Part shown: positions 53,201 to 62,403 of the stretch, piece by piece
Numbering within the stretch: the first letter of the stretch is position 1
Layout: the number at the start of each line of letters is the position of its first letter
Source: Xanthomonas codiaei
GTDB taxonomy: Bacteria; Pseudomonadota; Gammaproteobacteria; Xanthomonadales; Xanthomonadaceae
DNA: 64,000 nucleotides
Reading direction: 5' to 3'
Assembly (NCBI RefSeq): GCF_002939785.1
Contig: NZ_MDEC01000007.1
Location: 124,001 to 188,000 of the forward strand
Notes under the pieces: model-generated
The model's database searches: none
The model's input: the letters and a program-made list of their open reading frames with translations, nothing else
Told to the model about the DNA's origin: nothing
Program-made: the position numbers and the translations under genes

Positions 53201-55278
53201 TACTTGCAGTAACCGCGCAGCAGCGCGACCTGGCGCCAGTGCAGGCCGGCGGCCAGGATCAGGCGGTTGAAGCCGTCGTTTTCGGCATCGCCGTTCCAGA
53301 TGCGCTCGAAAGCTTCGCCGAAACTGGCATCGGCGCTGGCCGCATTGATCTTGCCGGCGGTGGATTCGACCTCGAAATCCTGGATATAGACCGGCGTGTC
53401 GCCTACCTGCAGCCGGTACGGCCGCTCGGAGATCACGCGCAGGCCCATGTTCTCCATCATCGGCATCGCATCGGACAACGGAATGTCGTCGAGCTGGCGA
53501 TACAGCTTCAGGCGCAGGCCTTCGCCGGCATCCAGGCGCATGCCATCGTCGCGACGGATTTCCTGCAGGCTCAGATGCAGGTCGTCCGGGCCATCCAGCG
53601 TGGCCAGGTGTTCGACGTCGGACACCGCCGATTCGATCGACGAATCCTCGATATAGCCGGCCGGCAGCGCGCGGCCGAAGTTGGCCGCCATGCGCAGGCC
53701 GTTGGCTTCGCCGTGCCGGGCCACCAGCGCCTCGCGCAGCGCGTCGCGCCAGTTGCGCAACAGGTGCGCCAGCCGCGATTCGAGCTCGGTGGTATCGAAT
53801 TCCAGCGCCTCGCCGCTCTTGGGCCGCACGATTAGGTGCAGCTGCGCCAGCGGCGATTCGCCCAGCACCACCGACGAGTCGATGTATTCGCCGTGCAGTG
53901 CGTCCTTCAACAAGGCTTCGATGCGCAGGCGCACATCGGTGTTGAAGCGCTCGCGCGGGATGTACACCAGCGCCGAGATGAAACGGCTGTACTTGTCGCG
54001 GCGCAGGAACATGCGGCTGCGCACGCGCTCCTGCAGGCCCAGGATGCCGATCGCGGTGCGATACAGCTCTTCCTCGTTGGACTGGAACAGCTCTTCGCGC
54101 GGCAGCGTTTCCAAGATGTGGCGCAAGGCCTTGCCGCTATGGCTGCTCGGGGTCAGCCCCGACTTGCTCATCACGTACTCGTGGCGCTGGCGCACCAGCG
54201 GAATTTCCCACGGACGGCGGTTGTAGGCGCTGGAGGTGAACAGGCCCAGGAAGCGCTGCTCGCCGACGATGCGGCCCTTGGCATCGAATTCCAGGATGCC
54301 GATGTAATCCATGTAACCGACCCGGTGCACGCGCGAGCGCGCATTAGTCTTGGTCAGTATCAAGGCATCCTTGAGCTTGGACGAGGCATTCAAGCCGTGC
54401 GCCGCCAGCGTGGTCACCGGGCGCGCCGGCGAGGTGTCGCGGCCGCGCATCAGGCCCAGCCCGGATTCTTCCACCGGTGCCAGCACGTCCTGGCCGCCCT
54501 GCTTCTCCACCCGGTACTCGCGGTAGCCGAAGAAGGTGAAATGGTCGGCGGCGGCCCAGCGCAGGAATTCCTGCGCTTCGTGGCGGCTAATGTCGTCGAT
54601 CGGCAGGCGGCGGGTGGCCAGGTCGTCGGCCAGCATCACCATCTTCTCGCGCATCGCGGCCCAGTCGTGCACGATGGCGCGCACTTCGGCCAGCACCTTG
54701 CGGATGGCCGCTTCCACCTTGGGCATCTCGTCGGCGGGCTGGCGGTCGATCTCCAGCACCATCAGCGATTCGCTCTTGCCCTCGCCCACCGCGGTCAGCT
54801 TGCCGGACTTGTCGCGCGCGATGCGCAGTACCGGGTGGCCGAGCACATGTACGCCGATCCCCAGGTCCGACAGGGTCATGCTGACCGAATCCACCAGGAA
54901 CGGCATGTCGTCGTTGACGATCTGCAGCAGGGTATGCGGCGACTCGTAGCCGTGGCTCTTCAAGGTGGGGTTGAACACCCGCACGTTGACCGTGCCGGCC
55001 TTGCGGGTGCGCGCGAATTCCAGCATGTCCGACGCCAGCGCCGCCCACTGTTCGGGCGGATGATTGGGGAACTCGTCTTCTTCCATGCGCCGGTAGAAGT
55101 CGGCGGCGAACGCCTGGACTTCCGCCTGGCGGGCGGCCGGGTAGCGCTTGCGCAACGCGGCAAACACCGGCTCCAGGGTCACGGCCTGGGGTTCGGAGGC
55201 CAGCACGGGGACGGCACCTTCGGCGACCGGTTTGACCGACGTCGTGGACGATTTCGAAGCGGCTTTCTTGGCTGTCAT
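50269..55278 (-). CDS. Large NAD-specific glutamate dehydrogenase
   Basis: A 1669-residue enzyme of the giant NAD-GDH class (about 180 kDa subunits), which deaminates glutamate to 2-oxoglutarate and ammonia. Long N-terminal ACT-like regulatory segments ([29 protein letters not shown]) come first. The catalytic part includes [21 protein letters not shown], the substrate lysine region [13 protein letters not shown] and the NAD-domain segments [17 protein letters not shown]-like ([19 protein letters not shown]) and [10 protein letters not shown]. Length is normal. The ATG at 55278 fits the family N-terminus though no Shine-Dalgarno is evident. Glutamate released by the polyamine route would be its substrate. 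Confidence 0.95.
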   Translation of the reverse strand: [1669 protein letters not shown]

Positions 55279-55520
55279 GAGTAGAGCTGGAATGCTCGGT
55301 GGAAAACCTGAATTGTACCGATGCCCCGTGATAACGCCTTGCTGCATAGCGCAAACGCACGCCGCCCAGCAGACGCGGCAATGGCGCAAAACCGTATCGC
55401 TCTGTAGTTTCGCCAGGCAGCGCCAGCCCGCCGGGCGGTGGATCGCCAGATCCGGCAAAGTCCGGCGCAAGGCTTGGCACACAAGGCGTTGTGCAGAGCC
55501 AGAGGCGCTCGTCAAGGCTG

Positions 55521-55555
55521 TTTAAAAACTAAACTGGACGGTATAGTCTACCGCC
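55521..55555 (+). promoter_or_regulatory. Candidate promoter/operator before the tetR-acrAB operon
   Basis: This AT-rich patch contains TATAGT (55542-55547) as a possible -10 and TTTAAA (55521-55526) as a poor -35 at 15 bp. ACTAAACTGGACGGTATAGT spans an imperfect symmetry that could be the TetR-family operator. A promoter here would leave a leader of only a few bases before the ATG at 55556. Confidence 0.4.
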
Positions 55556-56215
55556 ATGACCCCTCGCCCACCCCGTGCTGCCCGGCGTTCGGATTGCGAT
55601 CGCCGCATCCATGCTGCCGTGCATACCTTGCTTGCCGAGCGCGGCATGCGGCTGAGCATGGATGCGGTGGCCGAGCGCGCCGGATGTTCCAAGCAGACGC
55701 TCTACAGCTATTACGGTTGTAAAGAAAACCTGCTGCGCGACGTGCTGCAGGACCACGTGCACCTGGCCACGGTGCCGCTTGGCACCGCCTCGGGCGACCT
55801 GCGCGAGGATCTGCTGGCGTTTGCGCTGGCGCATCTTGACCGTCTCAACCGCCCGGATGTGTTACAGACCTGCCGATTGGTGGAAGCCGAGTCGCACCGG
55901 TTCCCCGATCAATCCCAGCAGATCTTCCACGAGGGCGTGGTCGGCATGCAGCAGCGCCTGGCGCATCGCTTCGAGCAGGCGATCGACGCCGGGCAGTTGC
56001 GCCATGACGATCCGCACTTCATGGCCGAGCTGTTGCTGAGCATGATCGTCGGGCTGGATTTCGATCGCCAACGCTTCCAGGTCCCCCACCGCGCCGGCCT
56101 GGCCGCCAGGCAGCAGTGGGCGCAGTTCGCCGTCGACACCTTTTTGCGGGCGTTTGCCGCGGCCACCGCCGCGCCCGCGCTGGCCCCGCTCGCCTTTCTC
56201 TCTTCAAGACCCTAA
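55556..56215 (+). CDS. TetR/AcrR-family repressor
   Basis: A 219-residue regulator. The N-terminal HTH (about 14-62) reads MDAVAERAGCSKQTLYSYYGCKENLL, the classic TetR recognition region. The C-terminal ligand-binding domain includes LLSMIVGLDFDR, resembling the TetR_C_7/AcrR-like C-terminal domain. It is 14 bp upstream of the adaptor gene on the same strand, so it is the first gene of its own operon and probably represses it in the absence of a toxic ligand. Confidence 0.92.
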   Translation: MTPRPPRAARRSDCDRRIHAAVHTLLAERGMRLSMDAVAERAGCSKQTLYSYYGCKENLLRDVLQDHVHLATVPLGTASGDLREDLLAFALAHLDRLNRPDVLQTCRLVEAESHRFPDQSQQIFHEGVVGMQQRLAHRFEQAIDAGQLRHDDPHFMAELLLSMIVGLDFDRQRFQVPHRAGLAARQQWAQFAVDTFLRAFAAATAAPALAPLAFLSSRP

Positions 56216-56229
56216 CGGAGTTCCTCCTG

Positions 56230-57540
56230 ATGATTGCCCCGCTCCGCACCTTCGGCCTGGCCCTGGCCATCACCGTGGCGCTCGCTGCCTGCAGCAAGCC
56301 CGAACAACAGCAGGCGCCGCCGCCGCCGGAGGTGTCGGTGCTGGAAATGAAACCGCAGACGCTGCCGCTGGAGCGCGACCTGGTGGGCCGCCTGTCGGCG
56401 TTCCGCTCGGCCGACGTGCGCGCCCGTGTGGACGGCGTGGTGCTCAAGCGCCTGTACACCGAAGGCACCGACGTCAAGGAAGGCCAGCCGCTGTTCCAGA
56501 TCGACCCGGAACCGCTGAAGGCCACGCTGCTGCAGGCCCAGGGCCAGCTGGCGGCCGCTGAGGCCACCTACGCCAACGCGCAGATCGCGGCCAAGCGCGC
56601 GCGCAGCCTGGCGCCACAGCAATACGTGTCGCGCGCCGACATCGACAACGCCGAAGCCACCGAGCGGTCTTCCGGCGCCAGCGTGCAGCAGGCGCGCGGT
56701 GCGGTCCAGGCCGCCAGGATCCAGCTCAGCTTCGCCAGCGTCACCTCGCCGATCACCGGCCGCGCGGGCATCCAGCGGGTCACCGAAGGCGCCCTGGTCG
56801 GTGCCGGTGAGGCCACCCTGCTGACCACCGTCGACCAGATCGACCCGCTGTACGTGAACTTCGCGATGAGCAGCGAGGAACTGGCCGCGTTGCGTCAGGC
56901 GCAGAGCAGCGGCAACGTGCAGCTCAGCGGCGACGGCAAGTCCACCATCAATGTGGAACTGGGCAACGGCACGCAGTATCCGCACCCCGGCACCCTGGAC
57001 GTGTCGGCGGTGACCGTGGACCCGGCCACCGGCGCGGTGTCCTTGCGCGCCACCCTGCCCAACCCCGAGCTGGCGTTGCTGCCGGGTGCGTTCGTGACCT
57101 TCAAGGCCAGCCTGGGCCAGCGCAACAATGCCTATCTGGTGCCGCAGCAGGCGCTGCAGCGCGATGCGATGGGCGCCTATGCGCTGGTGCTGGGCAAGGA
57201 CGGCAAGGTGGTGCGCAAGAACCTCACCGTGGACGGCCAGCAGAAGGGCCAGTGGATCGTGACCGGCGGGATGGCGCCGGGCGACCAGGTCATCGTCGAC
57301 GGCGTGCAGAAGGCCAAGGAAGGTCAGCCGGCCAAGGGTGTGCCGTGGGATCCGAACAAGCCGGCCGCTGGCGCGCAGCCAGGTGCACCGGGCGCCGCCC
57401 CGGGTGCGGCACCGGCCGCAGGCCAGGCCGGCAAGGCGCAGGACGCACCCGCAGCCGATGCCGCCGCTCCGGCCGCGCAGAACCAGCCCAAGCAGGACGC
57501 GGCCGCACAGCCGTCCGATTCCCAGTCCAAACAGCAGTGA
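56230..57540 (+). CDS. RND efflux periplasmic adaptor (AcrA/MexA type)
   Basis: A 436-residue membrane fusion lipoprotein. The signal peptide ends ALAAC with Cys21 as lipid anchor. The lipoyl halves ([29 protein letters not shown] and [18 protein letters not shown]) flank an alpha-hairpin of about 60 residues. The beta-barrel and membrane-proximal domains follow. The last 65 residues are a Pro/Ala/Gln-rich tail (about 370-436), unusual for AcrA and probably disordered. GGAG about 10 nt upstream supports the ATG at 56230. It works with the RND pump encoded 12 bp downstream. Confidence 0.95.
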   Translation: MIAPLRTFGLALAITVALAACSKPEQQQAPPPPEVSVLEMKPQTLPLERDLVGRLSAFRSADVRARVDGVVLKRLYTEGTDVKEGQPLFQIDPEPLKATLLQAQGQLAAAEATYANAQIAAKRARSLAPQQYVSRADIDNAEATERSSGASVQQARGAVQAARIQLSFASVTSPITGRAGIQRVTEGALVGAGEATLLTTVDQIDPLYVNFAMSSEELAALRQAQSSGNVQLSGDGKSTINVELGNGTQYPHPGTLDVSAVTVDPATGAVSLRATLPNPELALLPGAFVTFKASLGQRNNAYLVPQQALQRDAMGAYALVLGKDGKVVRKNLTVDGQQKGQWIVTGGMAPGDQVIVDGVQKAKEGQPAKGVPWDPNKPAAGAQPGAPGAAPGAAPAAGQAGKAQDAPAADAAAPAAQNQPKQDAAAQPSDSQSKQQ

Positions 57541-57552
57541 CGGAACCCCGCC

Positions 57553-60500
57553 ATGCCTAAGTTTTTTATCGAACACCCGGTCTTTGCCTGGGTGGTGGCG
57601 ATCCTGATCTCGCTCGCGGGCGTGATCTCGATCCTGAATCTGGGTATCGAGTCGTACCCGACGATCGCCCCGCCGCAGGTCACCGTCACCGCCAATTTCC
57701 CCGGCGCCAGCGCCGATACCGCCGAGAAAGCGGTGACCCAGGTCATCGAGCAGCAGCTCACCGGTATCGACGGCCTGCTGTACTTCAATTCCTCCTCGGC
57801 CTCCAACGGCCGCGTCACCATCACCTTGACCTTCGAGACCGGCACCGACGCGGATATCGCGCAGGTGCAGGTGCAGAACAAGGTGTCGCTGGCCACCCCG
57901 CGTCTGCCCTCGGAAGTGACCCAGCAGGGTGTGGTGGTGGCCAAGGCCAACGCCGGCTTCCTGATGGTGGCGGCCTTGCGCTCGGAGAACCCGTCGATCG
58001 ACCGCGATGCGCTCAACGACATCGTCGGTTCGCGCGTGCTCGAGCAGATCTCGCGCGTTCCCGGCGTCGGCAGCACCAACCAGTTCGGCGCCGAGTACGC
58101 GATGAACATCTGGTTGAACCCGGAGAAGCTGCAGGGCTACAACCTGTCGGCCACCCAGGTGCTGACCGCGGTACGCAACCAGAACGTGCAGTTCGCGGCC
58201 GGTTCGGTCGGCGCCGACCCCACGCCCGACGGCATCAGCTTCACCGCCACCGTCTCGGCCGAAGGCCGTTTCAGCTCGCCGCAGGAATTTGAAGACATCA
58301 TCCTGCGCACCGACAACAACGGCGCCACGGTGCGCCTGAAGGACGTGGCGCGCGTCACCGTGGGTCCGAGCAACTACGGCTTCGACACCCAGTACAACGG
58401 CAAGCCCACCGGTGCCTTCGGCATCCAGCTGCTGCCGGGTGCCAACGCATTGAACGTGTCCGAAGCGGTGGGCGCCAAGCTCGACGAACTGCAGGCCACC
58501 TTCCCACAGGGCGTGACCTGGTTTGCGCCATACGAATCGACCACCTTCGTGCGCATTTCCATCGAGGAAGTGATCCACACGCTGGTGGAAGCCATCGTGC
58601 TGGTGTTCCTGGTGATGTTGCTGTTCCTGCAGAACTTCCGCGCCACGGTGATCCCGACCCTGGTGATTCCGGTGGCGCTGCTGGGCACGTTCTTCGGCAT
58701 GTACGCCATCGGCTTCACCATCAACCAGCTGACGCTGTTTGCGATGGTGCTGGCGATCGGCATCGTGGTGGACGACGCGATCGTGGTGATCGAGAACGTC
58801 GAACGCATCATGAGCGAAGAACACCTGGAGCCGAAGGCGGCCACCCAGAAGGCGATGACCCAGATCACCGGCGCGGTGGTGGCCATCACCGTGGTGCTGG
58901 CGGCGGTGTTCATCCCCTCCTCGCTGCAGCCCGGCGCCTCCGGTGCGATCTACAAGCAGTTCGCGCTGACCATCGCCATGTCGATGGGCTTCTCCGCGTT
59001 CCTGGCGCTGACCTTTACTCCGGCGCTGTGCGCCAGCTTCCTCAAGGCCACCCATTCGGACAAGAAGAACTGGGTCTACCGCACCTTCGACAAGTACTAC
59101 GACAAGCTGGCGCATCGCTATGTCGGCGTGGTGGGTCATACGCTGAAGCGTTCGCCACCGTGGATGATCGTGTTCGTGGTGCTGGTGGTGCTGTGCGGCT
59201 TCCTGTTCACCCGCATGCCGGGCAGCTTCCTGCCCGAAGAAGATCAGGGCTTTGCGCTGGCGATCGTGCAGCTGCCGCCGGGCGCGACCAAGATCCGCAC
59301 CAATGAGACGTTCACGCAGATGCGCGCGGTGCTGGACAAGCAGCCGGCCGTGGAAGGCATGCTGCAGATCGCCGGCTTCAGCTTCCTGGGCTCGGGCGAG
59401 AACGTCGGCATGGGCTTCATCCGGCTCAAGCCATGGGACGAGCGCGACGTCACCGCCGAGGAATTGATCGAGCAGCTCAACGGCGCCTTCTATGGCATCA
59501 AGGGCGCGCAGATCTTCGTGGTCAACCTGCCTACGGTGCAGGGCCTGGGTCAGTTCGGCGGTTTCGACATGTGGCTGCAGGACCGCTCCGGCGCAGGCCA
59601 GGAGGCACTGACCCAGGCACGCAACATCGTGCTGGGCAAGGCTGCGCAGAAGGCCGACACCCTGGTGGGCGTGCGCCCGAACGGCCTGGAGAACTCGCCG
59701 CAGCTGCAGCTGCATGTGGACCGCGTGCAGGCGCAGTCGATGGGCCTGGAAGTCAGCGACATCTACAGTTCCATCCAGCTGATGCTGGCGCCGGTGTATG
59801 TCAACGACTACTTCGCCGAAGGCCGCATCAAGCGCGTCAACATGCGGGCCGACGACCAGTTCCGCACCGGGCCGGAATCGCTGCGCAACTTCTTCACCCC
59901 CAGCAGCACCGCCACCGGCGCCGATGGCCAGCCCGGCATGATTCCGCTGAGCAATGTGGTCAGGGCCGAGTGGACCTACGCCTCGCCGGCGCTGAACCGC
60001 TACAACGGCTATTCGGCGGTGAACATCGTCGGTAATCCGGCGCCCGGCGGCAGCTCCGGCCAGGCGATGAACGCGATGGAAGAGATCGTCAACAACGATC
60101 TGCCACCGGGCTTCGGTTTCGACTGGAGCGGCATGTCCTACCAGGAAATCATCGCCGGCAACGCGGCCACGCTGCTGCTTGCACTGTCGGTGGTGGTGGT
60201 GTTCCTGTGCCTGGCCGCACTCTACGAGAGCTGGTCGATTCCGGTGGCGGTGCTGATGGTGGTGCCGATCGGCGTACTGGGCGCGATCAGCTTCTCGATG
60301 CTGCGCGGTCTGCCAAACGATCTGTACTTCAAGATCGGCATGATCACGGTCATCGGTCTTGCGGCCAAGAACGCGATCCTGATCGTGGAATTCGCGGTAG
60401 AGCAGCGTGCGGCCGGCAAGACGCTGCGCGAAGCGACGCTGGAAGCGGCACACCTGCGCTTCCGCCCGATCCTGATGACCTCGTTCGCATTCATCCTGGG

Positions 60501-60723
60501 TGTGTTGCCGCTAGCGATCTCCACCGGTGCCGGTGCCAACTCGCGTCACTCCATCGGTACCGGCGTGATCGGCGGCATGGTGTTCGCCACCGTGCTCGGC
60601 GTGATCTTCATCCCGCTGTTCTTCGTGGTGGTGCGCCGCATGCTGGGCGACAAGCTGGACGAGCAATCCAAGGAATATCTGGTCGCACAGAACGACTCGG
60701 GCACGCACCGCCCGGATCGCTAA
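57553..60723 (+). CDS. RND multidrug efflux pump (AcrB/MexB type, HAE1)
   Basis: A 1056-residue inner-membrane proton antiporter, normal for HAE1 pumps. The N-terminus FFIEHPVFAWVVAILISLAG is typical. Proton-relay residues Asp407 and Asp408 (GIVVDDAIVVIENVERI) sit at the same numbers as in E. coli AcrB. FAMVLAIG and the second-half counterpart GLAAKNAILIVEFA are present. No outer-membrane factor gene follows, so it must use a channel encoded elsewhere, possibly the one at 15877. The operon ends at a clear terminator. Confidence 0.97.
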   Translation: MPKFFIEHPVFAWVVAILISLAGVISILNLGIESYPTIAPPQVTVTANFPGASADTAEKAVTQVIEQQLTGIDGLLYFNSSSASNGRVTITLTFETGTDADIAQVQVQNKVSLATPRLPSEVTQQGVVVAKANAGFLMVAALRSENPSIDRDALNDIVGSRVLEQISRVPGVGSTNQFGAEYAMNIWLNPEKLQGYNLSATQVLTAVRNQNVQFAAGSVGADPTPDGISFTATVSAEGRFSSPQEFEDIILRTDNNGATVRLKDVARVTVGPSNYGFDTQYNGKPTGAFGIQLLPGANALNVSEAVGAKLDELQATFPQGVTWFAPYESTTFVRISIEEVIHTLVEAIVLVFLVMLLFLQNFRATVIPTLVIPVALLGTFFGMYAIGFTINQLTLFAMVLAIGIVVDDAIVVIENVERIMSEEHLEPKAATQKAMTQITGAVVAITVVLAAVFIPSSLQPGASGAIYKQFALTIAMSMGFSAFLALTFTPALCASFLKATHSDKKNWVYRTFDKYYDKLAHRYVGVVGHTLKRSPPWMIVFVVLVVLCGFLFTRMPGSFLPEEDQGFALAIVQLPPGATKIRTNETFTQMRAVLDKQPAVEGMLQIAGFSFLGSGENVGMGFIRLKPWDERDVTAEELIEQLNGAFYGIKGAQIFVVNLPTVQGLGQFGGFDMWLQDRSGAGQEALTQARNIVLGKAAQKADTLVGVRPNGLENSPQLQLHVDRVQAQSMGLEVSDIYSSIQLMLAPVYVNDYFAEGRIKRVNMRADDQFRTGPESLRNFFTPSSTATGADGQPGMIPLSNVVRAEWTYASPALNRYNGYSAVNIVGNPAPGGSSGQAMNAMEEIVNNDLPPGFGFDWSGMSYQEIIAGNAATLLLALSVVVVFLCLAALYESWSIPVAVLMVVPIGVLGAISFSMLRGLPNDLYFKIGMITVIGLAAKNAILIVEFAVEQRAAGKTLREATLEAAHLRFRPILMTSFAFILGVLPLAISTGAGANSRHSIGTGVIGGMVFATVLGVIFIPLFFVVVRRMLGDKLDEQSKEYLVAQNDSGTHRPDR

Positions 60724-60744
60724 GCCAGGCGTTCGTTGCAAACC

Positions 60745-60773
60745 AAAAGCCCCGGCAGTGCCGGGGCTTTTTT
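60745..60773 (+). terminator. Rho-independent terminator of the acrAB operon
   Basis: AAAAGCCCCGG (60745-60755) pairs with CCGGGGCTTTT (60761-60771) around CAGTG and is followed by further T residues. It lies 22 bp after the pump stop codon. Confidence 0.93.
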
Positions 60774-61247
60774 GTGCGTTGACCTGGAGGGTTTGACTGC
60801 ATTTGAACCAAGCAGCGACTCGAAGCGGTTTCTCGAATAGCGCGCGGATGGACCAGTTGGAGAGCCTCCAAACGGCGACTTCGTTGCAGGGCCCTTGCCC
60901 GCCTACCATCGCGGGACATGCTGCAAGTACGTCCTTGTAAGCTCTTACGCGGCATCCATGCCGCGTAAGGTCCCGCGACGGTAGACGGGCAAGGACCAAT
61001 CACGATGGTCGGTGCGCAGAGTTTCCAACAACGCAGCCGCAGGGATCGGTTTACGGCGTGTCCCGCACACAGTGAGGGCACCGCGCGCTCGACGCATCGG
61101 GCCAAGTGAGCGATGACCAGTCACGATGGCCGGCGTGGTGAGGGCGCCGCGCTCTCGACTGGCCAGACGCCTCACTTCCAGAGGTAAGAGCACGCAGCTC
61201 GCGCGACAAGCCCGGCTCTTGTGCCGACGCTGAGCGCCCCGGCGAAT
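60774..61247. other. 474-bp intergenic region with palindromic repeat
   Basis: No supported gene. The palindromic element at 60893-60994 dominates. Further short fragments recur inside it: CACGATGG.CGG.G at about 61002 and 61125, and GTGAGGGC.CCGCGCTC at about 61070 and 61137, pointing to decayed extra copies of the same family. Confidence 0.65.
60893..60994. repeat. 102-bp palindromic element, copy B
   Basis: Arms of 25 bp at 60893-60917 and 60970-60994 (CCTTGCCCG...CGCGGGAC against GTCCCGCG...CGGGCAAGG) match at all but two positions. A perfect inner hairpin, TTACGCGGCA-TCCA-TGCCGCGTAA, occupies 60945-60968. It is the better-preserved relative of copy A at 32128-32230. Confidence 0.85.
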
Positions 61248-62243
61248 TCAGGCCCCCGGTGTACGTATCCCAGTGGACCCACGCACCACGCAACGCCCGG
61301 TCATGACCATGCGGCGGATCGGCAGCTGCGGGTTGCCCAGGCGTTCGAGCAGCAGCGACATCGCCGCGCGGCCCATGTCTTCGACCGGTTGTTCGACCAC
61401 GGTGATGCCGGGTTCGACCAAGTCGGTCCAGCGCTCGTTGTCGAAGCCGGCCAGCGCCAGGTCCTGCGGCAGGCGCAGGCCGGCGGTCCGTGCAGCCTTC
61501 AGCGCGCCCATCAGCAGCAGGCTGTTACTGGTGACGATGGCTTCCGGGCGGTCGTCGCTGGCCAGCCACCGGCCCAGCTCGGCGATCGCTGCTTCGGCAG
61601 TCGGCGCCACTTCGCGGTAATCCGGAGACAGGCCCTGCGCACGCATCGCCGCCAGGTAGCCATCGCGGCGTTCGGCCGCGGTGGTGCTGGTGCTGCCGAA
61701 CAGCCCGCCGATGCGACGGTAGCCCTGCGCTTGCAGATGCGCCACCAGCTCGGCCATCGCCGCGGCGTTGTCGAGCACCACGCTGTCGTAGCGGCTGCCG
61801 GGGCCGGCGCGGTCCACCAGCACGGTCGGGTAATCCAGCGACAGCTCGTGCATGCGCCCAACGGTCACGCGGGTCGGCGCAAAGATCAATCCGGTGATGC
61901 GTTCTTCCTGCATCAGTTGCAGGTACAGCGCCTCGCGCTCGGGATCTTCATCGGTATTGCACAGGGTCACGCGCATACCGGCCTTGTAGGCGACCTCTTC
62001 CACGGCCCGGATCAGCGCAGTGAAGTACGGGTTGCGGATGTCGGCCACGATTACCCCGAGAATGCCGGACTGCTGCGAGCGCAGCCGCCGCGCCATCAGG
62101 TTGGGCCGGTAGCCGGTCTGGCGCACCGCCGCTTCCACCTTGGCGCGCACCTCCTCGCTCACCGGGCCGCTACCCAGGGCCCGCGACACCGTGGACTTGG
62201 ACACCCCGGCCACCCGGGCCACGTCATTGATGCTGATATTCAC
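61248..62243 (-). CDS. fruR: LacI-family regulator, FruR-type
   Basis: A 331-residue repressor. Starting at the GTG at 62243 it opens with the standard LacI HTH (INDVARVAGVSKSTVSRALG), while a longer frame would add nine residues without family support. The periplasmic-binding-like effector domain follows from about 60 (LGVIVADIRNPYFTALIRAVEEVAY). It is divergent from fruB, so it most likely controls the fructose PTS operon in response to a fructose phosphate. A GGGACCGTTCCC operator-like site overlaps its own ribosome-binding region, suggesting autorepression. Confidence 0.92.
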   Translation of the reverse strand: MNISINDVARVAGVSKSTVSRALGSGPVSEEVRAKVEAAVRQTGYRPNLMARRLRSQQSGILGVIVADIRNPYFTALIRAVEEVAYKAGMRVTLCNTDEDPEREALYLQLMQEERITGLIFAPTRVTVGRMHELSLDYPTVLVDRAGPGSRYDSVVLDNAAAMAELVAHLQAQGYRRIGGLFGSTSTTAAERRDGYLAAMRAQGLSPDYREVAPTAEAAIAELGRWLASDDRPEAIVTSNSLLLMGALKAARTAGLRLPQDLALAGFDNERWTDLVEPGITVVEQPVEDMGRAAMSLLLERLGNPQLPIRRMVMTGRCVVRGSTGIRTPGA

Positions 62244-62244
62244 T

Positions 62245-62256
62245 GGGACCGTTCCC
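62245..62256. promoter_or_regulatory. Operator-like site at the fruR start
   Basis: GGGACCGTTCCC differs at one base from a perfect palindrome and from the core of the fruB operator (GGGAACGTTCCC). It lies 2-13 bp upstream of the GTG start of fruR. Confidence 0.6.
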
Positions 62257-62353
62257 GCTCCATATGGCACACCTGAACCCAGGCGCCTCGCGACCTCGAT
62301 CCTAACCTGAAAGCCTTACTTGGTTTTTGTGCACCGCACATTGACCTGGATCA

Positions 62354-62367
62354 TGGGAACGTTCCCA
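62354..62367. promoter_or_regulatory. FruR operator upstream of fruB
   Basis: TGGGAACGTTCCCA is a perfect 14-bp palindrome of LacI type with a central CG. It stands immediately before TATACT (62369-62374), a good -10, with TTGACC at 62341-62346 as a -35 at a rather wide 22 bp. Binding there would block fruB transcription. The palindrome is seen; the protein match is inferred from adjacency of fruR. Confidence 0.75.
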
Positions 62368-62403
62368 CTATACTTCCCAGCCCGACCTCATCCGGAGCCC
62401 GCC

